64,000 bases of DNA, from positions 15,833,030-15,897,029 of the forward strand of contig JAJEKV010000024.1 of the NCBI GenBank assembly GCA_021234155.1, given 5' to 3'. Shown here piece by piece: positions 11,502 to 23,807 of this stretch. Position numbers and translations under genes: made by a program. The notes beneath the pieces are model-generated. The model was given only the letters and a program-made list of their open reading frames with translations, searched no databases and was not told the origin of the DNA. Within the stretch, counting starts at the first letter, position 1; each line of letters starts with the position of its first letter. The stretch comes from Isoetes taiwanensis. Its lineage: Eukaryota > Streptophyta > Lycopodiopsida > Isoetales > Isoetaceae.

Positions 11502-11879
11502 GCAAATTTTGGAAGCTTTATGTTGCAAGACGACGTTGGAACCAGAGTACTCCAATTTTGATTCAGGTTCGAAAGAACCCACAAGACAAGTTGATGTAAT
11601 TTGGGAGTTGATTACTTTGATAATCCAAGCGTCAAACTTGTTCTTCGGTTAATCTTTTCTGAATTGCCCTTGCCCATTTTTATAAATGGGGCAATTTGTT
11701 GGCAAGAGTGTTTCTTGGCGTTTTATGGCATATTTATTTTGAGTATATCTTAAAATACGATGGTTGTAGTTTTTTTTATCTCTTATATATATTTGCTTAT
11801 TTTATTTTGTCAAACAAAAAAAAAAGAGAGCCAAAGGTGTTTTAAATTGTATTGATCTTAGCTATTGGGAAAAAGGACC
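11502..11879. other. Intergenic, no supported gene
   Basis: AT-rich 3' flank of the PPR fragment with a short A-run at about 11,816-11,825. Nothing else is visible. Confidence 0.5.
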
Positions 11880-12290
11880 TTGAGAGCCTAGCCATAAAAA
11901 ATAGTCATGAACAACACAAGAGAAGTAAAATGGCTATAATAACATTTAGTTTTGTCAGTCTTGGGGATATTATCCATTAAAATAGCACCAACGAGACGAA
12001 TCATCCACTGCCAGAATGGGGCTAGCCATGGCCAGATAAAAATATGAAGACTCATCTCCCTTTGGCCACAACCCAAGCCATTCAGTAACTAGAAGAGCTC
12101 CCACAAAAGTAGTTTCACTAAGCCAGAATAGAGTAAACTTCAGAGTAGAGAAATTTGCATTTGGAAGAAATGATCTCCAGACTTGTTTGGCTGCTAAGGC
12201 TTGATCTTAGGTTTTTTGAAGAGATTATTTGAGCCCCCTGCCAAATGAAGCCACTCATGGCAGTTTATAGCTTTCTATATGACGTTGTAT
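11880..12290 (-). pseudogene. Probable LINE (non-LTR retrotransposon) ORF2 3' remnant
   Basis: Read on the minus strand, segments such as ALAAKQVWRSF and, lower down, CGQREMSLHIFIWPWLAPFWQW resemble the C-terminal region of plant LINE reverse transcriptases. There an ALL.KQ.WR motif is followed by the zinc-finger tail C..C....E...H.F..C....FW. Frames change between the segments and the RT core is absent. The match is by pattern only. Confidence 0.35.
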
Positions 12291-13815
12291 TAGCAATAAT
12301 GGCAAAGGAGAAGAACACATGTGTACTAGCTATACCACTATTGACAATCTCCACTCTGCCTGCAAGAGAAAGTGAATTAGGATACATTTGGATCTTCTTT
12401 TTTCATTCTATTTAAGTTGCCCTTGTGCAAAGTGAAAGACATGAACATTAGACTGAAAGCCCAGACAAAGTGAGCACCCAAGAATAGAAGACCATATGTC
12501 CGGAGGTGTAGGGCAACAAACGGGATAGGAGGGTGAAAACACAACACTTCGATCAACTAGAATCGGTGGGTCACCGAACCTTGGATGTTACATGGAGCTT
12601 CCTCAGCCATATGGCGCAGTGAATCAAACATCATATAAACGCGTCCCATAAAGTCACGACGTTGACTCTTTCTAGTGCAAGGCATCGCAACCGTCTCCAA
12701 TTATCTTAGTTTGTAACAAGTTCCAAATTTTGTTGGTTCAATAATAATGGTGATCATTGCAAGTAAAATTAACGATTATTGTCTCTTTATTTTAGCCGGA
12801 TTCATGGCTTTATTGATTGTTGAAAGGAGTTAGAATTCATTCAAAGCTGTGAATGGCACAACAATACTCGATGCTCTTTGACACATGGATTTATGCAGGC
12901 AAAACAATGCAATGTGCAGAGATGTACCTTGGACCTAGCAATCTTTATGGCCCATTGGTATAACAAGTGTAAAATAAATGAACTATTCTATAGCATTGGT
13001 CTGTCTCTAATTCTATGGATTATTATGGTCCAGTTTGGATGTGTGGTTGCAAACATTTGGGTTCCAGTAAAATCGCTACATGCAAAGGTAAAGTTAGAAC
13101 AACAAAATGCATATTCTCGTTATTCATGCTAGGAACCTAAAAACTAGGTGCATGCTGATCTTTTTAGAAGAATTGAGTTTGCTTTTGCAAGTTATGCCCA
13201 ATTTGGTGTTGGTTATTGCATTATCTTGCATGTATTGTGATGTACTATGAGGTTGTGTAAAATAAGTGCTAGTATAGACTTTGTTTGTAAGAGACAGGAA
13301 AGAAATTTATCAAAGCTCTTGGACGTCTAGATGGTTTTGCCTAGTTGGTTAAGGGCATGTCGACAGCCACTTTTCTTAAATGTGAATGTATTTATAACTA
13401 GGAGTTATTACTTAAGATGCTTTATTCCATTTTAAAAATTTTCCATTTATCCCATTTTCTTTCCAAGCTTCCTACTGAGCAATTTCTCGTTCCAATTCTT
13501 CTTTATATGTCGTTAATAAAACATTTAACGGCATATTTATTGGACGGAAACCCCTCTACTAGATCAATGCTTTAACTCTTCTTTGCTTTAGAATTCATGA
13601 CCATTGAGGCAGGAAAAGATATTCAGATTAAAGATAAGTTCTTGGCAAGCAAGTCATGGCCGCAACAATGCCTTATCGAGGTAAGCGATTGAAAGCGACA
13701 AATCAGGTGGGGAAAAAAAATTAGCATCAAATTCAATCTTAAGGAACAACCAAACAGAAAACATGAAATTACACTCTCGGGCCACCGAAGGGCAACCCCT
13801 CGTGCGCAGCACCTT
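12291..13815. other. Intergenic, no supported gene
   Basis: An open frame at 12,878-13,132 shows no motif. No other structure was identified. Confidence 0.45.
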
Positions 13816-13960
13816 GTTTCACTTTGTTGTTTCTTAAACGTGTAATCCTTTCAACATCAATAAGTTCTATTCAATGTTTCTTCATATTTTTCCGTTCTCT
13901 TCGTTCGAACCCAACCCATAAATTTGGCGCCCACTAGATTTGACGATTCAGGACTCCCCC
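13811..13960 (+). mobile_element. LTR 3' end with PBS-like site (retroelement remnant)
   Basis: A diverged copy of the 87-bp sequence of 6915-7090 is followed by CGTTCGAACCCAACCCATAA and then TGGCGCCCA at about 13,925. A PBS starting TGGCGCC pairs with the CCA end of tRNA in many plant and vertebrate LTR elements. No second LTR or polyprotein was found, so this is a relic. Confidence 0.4.
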
Positions 13961-14513
13961 CAGAAGTGATACGGACGCCCGCCCAGTTTGTATATGTTGG
14001 CTTGCATGTAAGATGGGCACTCGCTCAGCCAACTATGCCCCAGGGGTGAAACACATAATGCATATGTGACGCTCCTCGAACCTGTACGATGCTCCCATCG
14101 TATAAATATGGAAAATTCCCCTCCTGTATCGACTCCATCACTACAAAAAGGTCCTCCATCTGAATCGGACCACTTATGATGAGCAAATGTCGGGGTGAAG
14201 GACACAGAGGTGTTATTCGTCCCAAGCCTTCTATGGGAATCCTATATAGCAGAAGCGTACATACATGTTAGCACCTGGCAAAAAATGCAAATAAATAATA
14301 TGCCATCACTAAGGGTGGCTCATCCGTCATCAATACGAGCAATGACATAATACCAACATAACATAGAAAATGCACCATAAATGAGGATTCTACCTCGGGC
14401 TTAGGCTCAAGGGGATCAAGGATCAAGTTACACTAGGTTCTTTTTCTATGTGTGTGAATCAGAGAGTCTAGAAAGTCACAACGTGTATGGTACAATCTAA
14501 CACGAAGTTGAAA
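13961..14513. other. Intergenic; weak minus-strand open frame
   Basis: Minus-strand frame 14,225-14,025 (66 codons) contains GNFPYLYDGSIVQVRG, which looks protein-like, but I recognise no family and see no neighbouring exons. The rest shows nothing. Confidence 0.3.
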
Positions 14514-15390
14514 ATGTAGCAAAATAACAGGGGGTTCCAGAGGGATTTGATATGGATATAAAAATAACAATTCCTGAAACCATAGACTATATATCCCTAA
14601 AACAATCGAATAAGTTGTTAATAAAAAAAAAACTCAAGATAAAAAATAATCGAATGAGCTCACTGGGTATATTGGTTAAAGTAGTCTTAGTTAGGACATT
14701 GAATTATTTTGGTAGAGGTTCGAGCACCCGTATTTCATATTCTAAATGTAGGGATTTGATATTCCCTCAAAACCTTAGGCGACATCGTATTTCATATTTC
14801 AAAATCATAGGTGCCTCCAATCATAAATGACTATAAACGAAACGAGAGGTGCCCAGGGGCCCAGCATACGATCTGTGCCGTAGGATCGACGAATCCGACG
14901 ACTATGGTAGTCTAGGGTGCACCTCATTTAGAATATGTAGCAAAATAACAGGGGGTTCCAGGGGAATTTGATATGGATATAAAAATAACAATTCTCGAAA
15001 CCATAGACCATATATCCCTAAAACAATTGAATAAGTTGTTATAAAAAACAAAATATAGATTCAAGATAAAAAATAATCAAAGTAGCTCACAGGGTAAATT
15101 GGTTAAAGTAGTTTTAATTAGAACATTGAATTATTTTGGTAGAGGCTCGAGCTCCCATATTTCATATTTTAAAATCTTAGGCAAAGTCGTATAAAGGCTC
15201 GATATTCCCTCAAAATCTTAGGCGAAATCGTATTTCATATTTCAAAAACATAGGTGCCTCCAATCATAAAAGACTATAAGCGAAACGGGAGGTGCCCAGG
15301 GGCCCCACATACGATCTGGGTCATAGGATCGACGAATCCGACGACTGTGATAGTCCAGGGTGCACCTCGTTTAGAATATGTAGCAAAATA
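14514..15390 (+). repeat. Tandem repeat of a 421-443-bp unit, two copies plus the start of a third
   Basis: ATGTAGCAAAATAACA begins units at 14,514, 14,935 and 15,378. Units 1 and 2 share ATATGGATATAAAAATAACA, AATAAGTTGTT, GGTGCCCAGGGGCC and GATCGACGAATCCGACGACT in the same order. Unit 2 carries an extra internal segment of about 20 bp. The third copy is cut after about 20 bp. Confidence 0.85.
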
Positions 15391-16326
15391 ACACCATCCA
15401 CTAGATGGTTATACAGGAGTGGATTATAATTATAGGCTACTACAAGAGTATAAATGGAAGGACACATGTATTAAACATGTAGGTAGTGAGGATTGTACAC
15501 TACGGCAGGCAAGTATGAGCAAAGATATGTGGCTATGTGAAAGAATGACATATGACCCTAGATTTAGGATTGGTTCACATATGTTACTATATCACATAAT
15601 AACAAGGCGGTCATAAATGTTGGAAAGTACTATCAAATAATACAGTAGTAATGATATTAAGGATGTCGACTGTGACATCCAGATTTATGCCATACAGAAA
15701 AATAGTAGGATATTCGTGCAAGACGAACAGAATGTTACATAAAGTTAGAAATAAGCATAATGGTATGCTTGTACTTGAAGGTATTTAATGAGGTATAAAG
15801 TCCCATCGATAAGCATTCAAGTTATCTCAATTGTTTGGGGTTGACTGACGTCGGCAAGTACAACGTACTGAAGGACATGAAAGGTATTTAAGTCGGGGAA
15901 ATAGCCAGAGTAAGTCTAGCATATATGGTGACAGAGGTCGGCACTTACGTGGTTTTCTCGAGGAGGGTTTGGAGTGTTTTTTTTTTTTTTAAGTCCCAAT
16001 TATGGACATAGTGTGACGTAGCATCTTGGTATTAAATCGTACGTTAAATTCGAATTATATCGGTGTTCATTTTTAGGTTAAACTCAAATCATATAGGTTT
16101 AGGAATAAGGTTAAAAAAGGAAGATATTGGATATTTATGGTATTATGCATGGCTCAAATTTCGAGACATGCACATAATGGCATTTAATGATGGCTGATAG
16201 GACTGGAATTCAAATCATTGCTACGATTTTCACGTCTAATCCAGCCTATATCTAGTCCAACCTAGTTTGGCGCCCATTCTCCGCCCATTCTCCCAACCCA
16301 ATTTCTTCGCCCAATTCCTTCGCCCA
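15391..16326. other. Intergenic and 5' flank of the acidic ORF
   Basis: No gene is supported. Just before the ATG, TGGCGCCCA (16,268) and a run of CGCCCAAT-type direct repeats (about 16,308-16,345) are visible. Confidence 0.4.
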
Positions 16327-16774
16327 ATGCCGTCGCCCAATTCCGTCGCGATGAAGCGACCAGCTATGGAAGAGCCTGAGGTGACCTCCAAGAGGCGCCT
16401 GTTAAATGTGGAAGAGGTATTTCCTCCGCTGTTCCCCCCGCTGCCCAAGTTACTTGCTTTGAATGCTTCTGATTCCTCTGATTCATCTGATGAGGAATCA
16501 GAGGATGAGGAATCAGAGGAAATTTCTGAGCAGGATTTCATCACAGGTGTTCTTCAAGGCTAGGAAGGAGATTCTTCAAATAATGAGTGGTCTACCAAAG
16601 AAGAAGAAGCCGAAGACGATGAAGAAGATGAAGAAATTGAAGACGAATCCGCTGATTTCGAGGACTTCATGGCGTTGCTAAATGGTACATGCATGTTTTC
16701 TTTCTGTTCTTATGCAATCAACTAACAGTTTTTTCTTACTTTTTTGTTTTGTAGATGGTGAAGCAGATGAATGA
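16327..16774 (+). pseudogene. Small acidic spliced ORF convergent with the MULE
   Basis: From ATG 16,327 (or 16,351) the frame reads a short basic stretch (KRPAMEEPEVTSKRR), a proline/leucine patch (FPPLFPPLPKLL), then a Ser/Asp/Glu-rich tract (SDSSDSSDEESEDEESEE). An in-frame TAG lies at 16,561. The frame then stays open and strongly acidic to a splice donor at 16,685 (GTACAT). Acceptor TAG at 16,752-16,754 leads to a final exon ending GEADE and TGA at 16,774. The intron is 70 nt. No homologue is recognised. It points tail-to-tail at the MULE transposase 700 bp away, as mudrB does at mudrA in MuDR, but shares no sequence with MURB that I can see. The TAG makes a working product doubtful. Confidence 0.5.
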
Positions 16775-16825
16775 AATTTGTTAGGGCAGAGCACCTTTTT
16801 TTTTCCCTTGTTCTTAGCCTCCAGC

Positions 16826-16968
16826 TTGCCTCCGGCTTCATACCAACTTGCCTCCAGCTTCTATGTTTTTCGAGGGAATGTACATGCCTCCGGGCTTTTT
16901 TTCTTACCATATGAATGCAAGCCTCCGGGCTTTTTTATTGTGAATAGTTGAAGCCTCCGGGCATTTAA
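16826..16968 (+). repeat. Short interspersed direct repeats GCCTCCGG(G)CTTTTTT
   Basis: Six related copies (GCCTCCAGCTT, GCCTCCGGCTT, GCCTCCAGCTT, GCCTCCGGGCTTTTTTT, GCCTCCGGGCTTTTTT, GCCTCCGGGCATTT) follow the acidic ORF in its presumed 3' UTR. The remainder of 16,969-17,482 holds no supported gene. Confidence 0.7.
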
Positions 16969-17482
16969 ATTTCCAAAAGGATCATCTGATGTAAATCCAT
17001 ACAGGCCAAGAGAAATTTTGAATGTAAAAAGTTTTTGCTTCTACTTCCATTTGAATACCTAAATTGTCTTTTTACTGTACATGTTTTGGCGCTTATAGGA
17101 TTTGTATATATGACAAGGGCAGCTAATGTAGGCAATTGTATAAATTTTATGAATGGATGTGAATTGTATGGAATTGTATGCAATTTTCTGATTGGTTATT
17201 TGCTGTACCAGAAGGACATGGACATGTATGTATTAACAGAATATTTTAAGTACATAAAGTGCTGCACAGATAATGACACAAGTCTTTGCAATTGTTAAAT
17301 TAATTCACATGGTCACTACTTTTCATTAATAATGACATCATAATATGATACTTATAAACTCAGCCAACTTACATCACAACTGTTGTGGAACTGTAAACCA
17401 ACGTGAAGAAAGTATAGCAATGCATATACTTATCTACTACTGACATCTACTTCGGGAGTATATGCTCCAACACAGCTTCCGT

Positions 17483-19750
17483 TCACATTGGCTGGATCAC
17501 TGCAGGGTCGGATACTGGATCGATTCCAAGCACTTGATTGTATACGTACAACAAGTGCTTGCAAGGTATGAATCCTCTTATCCTTTCCATGTGGATGAAA
17601 TCCGGACAACTGCATTCTGGCTCATCCTTAATGGATACAATATATGTGCTATCTTCACGTTTGACTACATAGTCCACATGTTTATGTTTTGAGTAGGTCT
17701 TCTCTTGCACGGAATCCACCTTCATTCTCTTTGACTGCTCAAATTTGACCTTGGTCTCTCCATTCATTTCCTTCCTGTAATTCACAACCTTCCCCTTCCT
17801 TGTCATTTTAGTTCTGCTCCTTACAGAGCTAGCAGACCCTGCCATGGTAGATCTACGTGCTTGCATACTCAAGGCTGCATTGGCTGCAGTCAAGCTAGAT
17901 TGAGATCTACCACCCAACAAGAAGCCCGCTGCTCCGAGTTTTTCAATCTCTTCATTCATTAAGTCAGTATCTTTATCCACAGGCCATAATGGTGGTCTTT
18001 GTGGGGGACACACCAAAGACTTATCTGGAAACCATGTGCATTCAACTGTAGTAGGATAGAACCACATCATTTGTGAGACTCGTTGTCCCCGGAATTCTCT
18101 TAACCCATAAAAGCAAGGAGCAACTGTTGGTTGTATACCCGCGTTAATTGGATTATTACATTTTTTTCCATGTTCTGACTTCCTCCCTTGACACCGGACC
18201 TTACTGCCTGCTTCTGTTCTTCGAATAGCCCAAAGAGACATGTGCACAGTCTTCTCTTCTAAAGAATCATTGAAAAGAGTCCTCACCACAGGATCATCCT
18301 TACGTACTCTGCTAACATTAGTTGCACGTTTGTCTGGACGATGAGTTCCTGATTCTGCTGTGAGATCAACTGTGTCTATGGAACGTTGCTTCTTGTACAC
18401 AGTCTTCAAGTTACCTCCTGCACCGCTGTCATGCTCTTCAAAGCCTGCCATTTCTGCTTCCAAGTTTATAACGTTGGTTACCTCCTTAGCCTTGGCACCA
18501 CTGCTTTGATGATTTTGCAGTCTATTAAAAAGATCTGATACACCTGGACCAGTACCTAAGTAATTGCAGTCTAGAAATGATTTGTATTTGGTACTCTGAA
18601 GTACAGCTTTTGTGAGATCGAAGAGGGAGGCATCATACAAGGAAAACTTATTGTTGTTTCCTGATGCTGCCAACCAACTCCCGTGCTTTGCCTCTGATAA
18701 GTTTGTTTGTGGAATATGTATTGTTGTCTGCCAATTCTGTTTGTTGACCATAAACCTACCCCATCTGCTTACCCTATGATGCCACCATGATAGCCAAGAA
18801 CTCAAAACTTTAATATGATTATCTGTAGTCTTGCCCACCCACCAATCCATTATGGAGTGGTATATTTTATCTGCTTCCTCCTCAGTTGCTGATTGATATC
18901 ATTTTCTACACAGATCCTTATGGGTGTCCCAATATTCCTTTGGCAAGTGTCTTTCTGTATGTCGATGCATGCATTGCTCGAAATGGAAGTAACAGGAACG
19001 CTCTTTTTCGGGTCTAGTTTCCCCATTGAAGAAAACTTTCCTGACTGCAATCCAATTAGGTTGAGCTTCGTCTGCCATGAACCCAAAAAACTCAGCTTTT
19101 GAATAACCTTTTGCTACCATGACCTTATTAAGCTTCCTCCAAAACTTCTTCTGTGCCTCTGCATCTTCTGCGCAATTGTCAACAGGGCTTTAATTCTGCA
19201 CGTAAAACAAGATTGTTAAAAACTTATCAATGAACTTTTTTCATTTGATTTTCGCAAACCGCTTACCTGTGATCATACACATGACAAGCTAATGTTGTCC
19301 ACCCTTGAATTCGTTTGACGTGATCAAAATGCACCCAACTGTTGCTAAGATCACCTGTTGGTCTCATCCTATTGACCAAATCAACCCCTGATCCAGGACC
19401 AGTTGTAGACATTTTGAAAATGTAACAGCGTTCATTTAGCGGATCATGAAGCTGGTAAGGGAATTTAGATCCATGGAAATATTCATATTTTCTTCTTTTC
19501 TTTAGCTCCAATAAACCAGAAATATCATCTGAACATTGCCTATTTCTTCTCCTCGCATCATCAATCCATCTCTTCAACCTACACAAGCAATATTCTTCAT
19601 ATCAAATAACCTTCTCTGATTGCATAATGGTTCCAACCTTGTCAACAACTCGTTTATTTGATCTGTATCCATCTTCTCAACACTGTCTCCATCTGAGGAG
19701 CCCATAATTGAACGAACAAATTCATCCATAGCTAATTCATTCAAAAACAT
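17483..19750 (-). pseudogene. MULE transposase with SWIM zinc finger, decayed
   Basis: Three exons read on the minus strand: 19,750-19,638, 19,578-19,267 and 19,195-17,483. Joins 1-2 (ACAAG to GTTGAAG) and 2-3 are phase-compatible, giving about 710 codons. Exon 2 ends in GWTTLACHVYD. Exon 3 has EDAEAQKKFWRKLN and FMADEAQPNWIAVRKVF, then SCYFHFEQCMHRHT, matching the DDE core of Mutator-like transposases. At 17,617-17,540 a SWIM finger is intact (C-S-C, then C-K-H). Two lesions are visible. The frame changes near 19,160-19,170, apparently by a small deletion between LLTIA and EDAEAQ. A TGA at 18,901-18,899 lies in otherwise open sequence. Such proteins cut and rejoin element ends in the nucleus; this copy should be inactive. 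Long terminal inverted repeats were not found. Confidence 0.75.
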
Positions 19751-21937
19751 CCCGACGATGGATGAAACGAAACGGAAATAACAGATAATACGAGTTTAAC
19801 TACTCAAAGGTTCTAGAGATTAATGAATCAATTCAACGTTATAAGCTGAGTTTATCAAGTGGGTGTGGGAATAGCAGGATGTATGAAATGTCACTTCCAA
19901 TGATGGAAGAAGATTAGGATGGTGACTTTGCCAATCATATCTTTAGGGATGACTGATAAAAGGGCAATACATACCAGTTCCAAGTCACAATAAGAATCAA
20001 GACGAGGTGTATAAAAGAGATGGGATGAGATTATACGAACCAGTAATCTATATATTCTGAGAATATCCTTACACTCGGGGGAGCAATGCTAAATCTCAAA
20101 GTAGGGGAACGAGGATCTCTGGTTTGATCATAGGGGTTTTTTATTATGAGATTGAGAGGGTTCAATGCCTCCATCTCATTATGAGGGAGCCAAAGAGGAC
20201 AACATTTGAAACCGATCAAAAGTTGAAGTTGATATAATAACTTAAGAAAGTAGGTTAATTGTGACAATGCATGGTTGACATTGGGAACACAAAGGATATT
20301 TAGTTGAAGGAGCCTTTAGAAAAGCTCTTCAACTGGGATAGCAACCCTTAGAATTATGGCATAATCCCGTGGGGCGGATCATAGACCATAAGGCACTAAA
20401 GGAATGGTTGAAGTACCTGGGGACCCTATCAAAATGTAGGTAGCATATACAATGCTAACATAGAGTTGGCCACTATCCATTTGGAAAATTCGTGTATCAG
20501 CCACATCATAAGGGTGCATAGGCAATGGGTTTTCTTTCAAAGAACTACCAAGGTTACACTTTAGCTAAGTTAGAGCAGATCTCTAGCATTGTGGGATGAG
20601 GATATATGTTTACTATGTACGTACTATGTACACATACGAAAAACATCTTGGAGAGGTAATCTAGCAGTGGCACGCGGAGAGACAGACGAGTGTACCCCCA
20701 ACTTACCAATGAAGGGTCTGGAGTATGTCTGGAATTTCCCTTGGTCCAATCAACTAGAGACTGCCATGTAGCACTCCTCTAGGCCTTGGGTTTGGAATTT
20801 GTACCATCACCCTTCAATACTTTTCTCTATCTTCGTCCTCTTTTTATACACCACTTTCCCAGGTCATGACACATACTCTGTCATCCATAGTGATTGATAT
20901 TTTGAAACCCCCATAGCAATTCAATACCTTGCTCGAACTTATGTAGAGCGTAAACTTTACTATTATTTTTTCCTGCCAAACTCACTGCCTATATCACAGT
21001 CCTTATATATCTGTATTACACGCCTGCCAACTTGACGGTGGCCAAACCATTTTTGGAGTTGTCCTACAAGCATTGACTAATCACCTCCTTCAAAGGTACC
21101 TAAATTTGATTAGAGCAAAGTGTTTCGAACCATTACTTTAGTGCCTAAGCGTCAGTAAGTTCCATAAATGAACTTACATATTCCAAGGGTTTATGTGAAT
21201 ATTCCAAAGATAGTACCACTTAAGGACCTACCAAGAAAGGTCCCTTCTATTAATAGGTTTTTTGTGAATTTATTGTTCACCATGTTGTCCTCGAAATTGA
21301 AATTCTTTCCCCCTAAGCCACGTATTAAATCTTTGAAGGATTTTTAAACCCCTTGCCACCTTTCGACACAGACATCTGTCCTTGCCTGCTAGGAAAGGCC
21401 ACCCCTCAACTCATACCATTCATCTAAAAATTGTGAAAGTAATAACCTTCCAGGTCGCTCAATATACTGAATAAAGGTCTTTCATTATTTTCTTCCTTTA
21501 ATATATCTTCTAATGTCTACAGTCGCTTTTTGTTACCCTGGCCCAGCATTGTACATGTGATAGCGTATACAATTCACCCTTTCGTATGACCTTTATTCCG
21601 TAGGGTCACCAATCCATTTACTCCTTTAGGTATTATTTAACCATCTCGTGGCTTCTAAGCCGCTATTATATGCCTCCCTATGTTGTTAACCCACATATCA
21701 TTGGGGGTTATCATTCAGTGCTGTCGCACATCCTAGATTTGTTAGTCATTACGTTTCTCTGCCATGATGTTATGCCGTTGTTGTGGCATTTCAAATGACT
21801 TGGCATCCTCATCTATGCCATAATCATGCCCTAAGTTAGCGAGTGAGGCTTTGTAAGAACTATAAATTACCTAGAGTTATCAGGGCGCCTGCCTTGCATT
21901 TTGTAAGCCTTCCTAAAATACCTATGTCTGATATAAC
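19751..21937. other. Intergenic, no supported gene
   Basis: Only short frames without motifs occur. A plus-strand stretch near 20,385-20,560 (DHKALKEWLKYLG) faintly recalls a retroelement RNase H but is full of stops. Nothing else was identified. Confidence 0.4.
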
Positions 21938-21940
21938 CCG

Positions 21941-22003
21941 CACTACAAGAGAATGACAGCTAAACGTCAGAAAAATCGTCAGAGGCTCTAAAATAGTTTG
22001 TCA
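21941..22003 (+). repeat. Left terminal inverted repeat of the CACTA element
   Basis: Sixteen bases match the right end exactly. After a four-base difference, TAAACGTCAGAA.AATCGTCAGAG is shared again, followed by a looser match through TAAAATAG. Confidence 0.9.
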
Positions 22004-22011
22004 AATGCTTA

Positions 22012-22350
22012 TCTGACTATATATATGACGCTTGATCTGACTAACAAACTGACGTTTAAATTTGACGAAAAATCTGACTAATAAACTGACTAAGAAGCAT
22101 CTGACGAATTACCTGACGTTTAAGCTAACGTTTACCTTGACTAATTAGTTGTCTAATAATCTGACTAATGACGTGACGAGTAGTCAGACGAATCATTTCT
22201 GACGATTTTGCTGACTAAGAGATTGACTAGTAACCTGACTATTTGTCTGTCCAAATGTTTGACTAAATATCTGACTAATTAGATGACTTACAAGTTGACG
22301 ATTACACTGATTAATTTTGTGACTATTATGCTGACTATCTTCCTATATTC
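22012..22350 (+). repeat. Left subterminal 12-bp repeat array
   Basis: About 25 units start TGAC, TGAT, TAAC or TGTC and are spaced by almost exactly 12 bp (for example TGACGTTTAAGC, TAACGTTTACCT, TGACTAATTAGT). In En/Spm such arrays bind the element's TNPA protein and are needed for excision. Confidence 0.85.
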
Positions 22351-23807
22351 GTCAGAATAATGGTCATGCATACTATCTATTGTAAGTTGTTGCTATTCCA
22401 TAGTTCCTTTATTAATATAATGATGTAGATGATATATTAAGCATCTAGACTTTCTCATTTATCGAATAACATCTCTTTTTAATTGACTCCAAATGTTTTG
22501 TAATTTGAGGAGATCATGTTTCACCAACTCCATTGCAATGGGGAAATATGAGTTGTAGTAAATTCTGTGTTTGTTTAGGTGTTGTTTACTACAATTTGTT
22601 TCTCCTCTCACGTAACTTCAAACTTAGAAGCAATCAGGAATATATATCGCACGAGATCCACTTTTAGACATTGAACAACAACCAAATACTTTAGCCCATC
22701 AACTTGCCCACTTAAGGAACTTTTTTTAGAAAAAATTCACACCTACAATTTATAATGATGCACTTCTTGCTTCTAATGCTTAACAACATATCAACTTCAA
22801 ATGCTTAGCAAAATAAGTATCAATGTCTATGATGTTTCAAAGATCATCAAGCACTTGCAATGAAGCTATTTTGATAAGGTCCCAATGAAAGTGTAGTAAT
22901 GCTAAATACTTTTTCTAGCAACATATAATACTCATATAACTGTAGTACCATGTAATCCTCCCTAAGACCCTTTTAAACCCATTGATGTTGCTAAGGATAT
23001 GATTGGAGCATTTGGGGCATTATATTATGGCGTATATGATGTAAAATGGCAAGTTTGATGTTAACTAGACATATAAGATGACTGCCGTGAAAAAGAATGG
23101 AGTATTCAAAAAGCATAGCCCACATCGAGGAAAAACTACACAGAGTTTTTTTTTCATTTCATGCTGGTTCAAACATGTCCATGGTTGTTAAATAAGACGC
23201 TCGCCTTGTTCTCGCCAAAAAATATATGGAAGGTAAATGGCCTATTATTTTCCACGTACACCATCATTTATACATTTTAAATTTTATGTGGGCGGTTTTT
23301 GTTTGTTTTTGATATAATATATGTATTTAGCAATTTTTTGCTTTTCCCGGTCCTTTTTTCCCTCTTTATTTTCTATTTCGTTTTTTTATCCCTTTCTCTT
23401 ATTTCGATTTAGGTTTTCATTTCCATTAGGTTGTCGTTCAGGAGGGACAGCAGAGTCTGGCGGAGCGGCAAACCGATATGGTGCATGATCAGAAGGTACC
23501 ATGTTTTACATAGTAATCTAATGAAATGCATGATCACAATGCACCATGTTTTACATAAATCTGGCATCAACACAGATGCAATAGATTTCTGCACCAAGGG
23601 AGTTTCTGCTCTGCGTCAATCCAGGCTCAATCCGGCCCCAGTCTTGCCATCGTACAAGCATCAATACTTCGGCCTTTTGCTCGATAGTACCTTCATCAAC
23701 AATTTCCCAGCCCAAGCAGCCCGGTAGCTCCAGATCTTCGTTCCCAGCCCAGCAGCCTCACGCTTCAACAACGGCCCCTAATGATTGACTTGCCTGGTAG
23801 TTTGCAG
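22351..23807. other. CACTA interior without a recognised gene
   Basis: No transposase motif is visible. A small local duplication around 23,478-23,560 repeats GCATGATCA and ACCATGTTTTACATA. The N-terminal exons expected upstream of the methyltransferase fragment were not found. Confidence 0.5.

Noticed and set aside
17035-17298. 87-codon frame with predicted membrane-like segments
   Set aside because: It starts at TTG in AT-rich sequence, has no family and no conserved neighbour, and lies in the space between convergent transcripts.
16045-19801. Short inverted match GTTAAA.TCG.ATTAT.T (16,052 and 19,801 reversed) as MULE terminal repeats
   Set aside because: Only 15 of 18 bases match, no 8-9-bp duplication flanks it, and MULE TIRs are usually much longer. 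Chance is a sufficient explanation.
20031-20771. Possible retroelement RNase H or host exon
   Set aside because: The DHKALKEWL similarity is short and followed by several stops, and nothing up- or downstream supports it.
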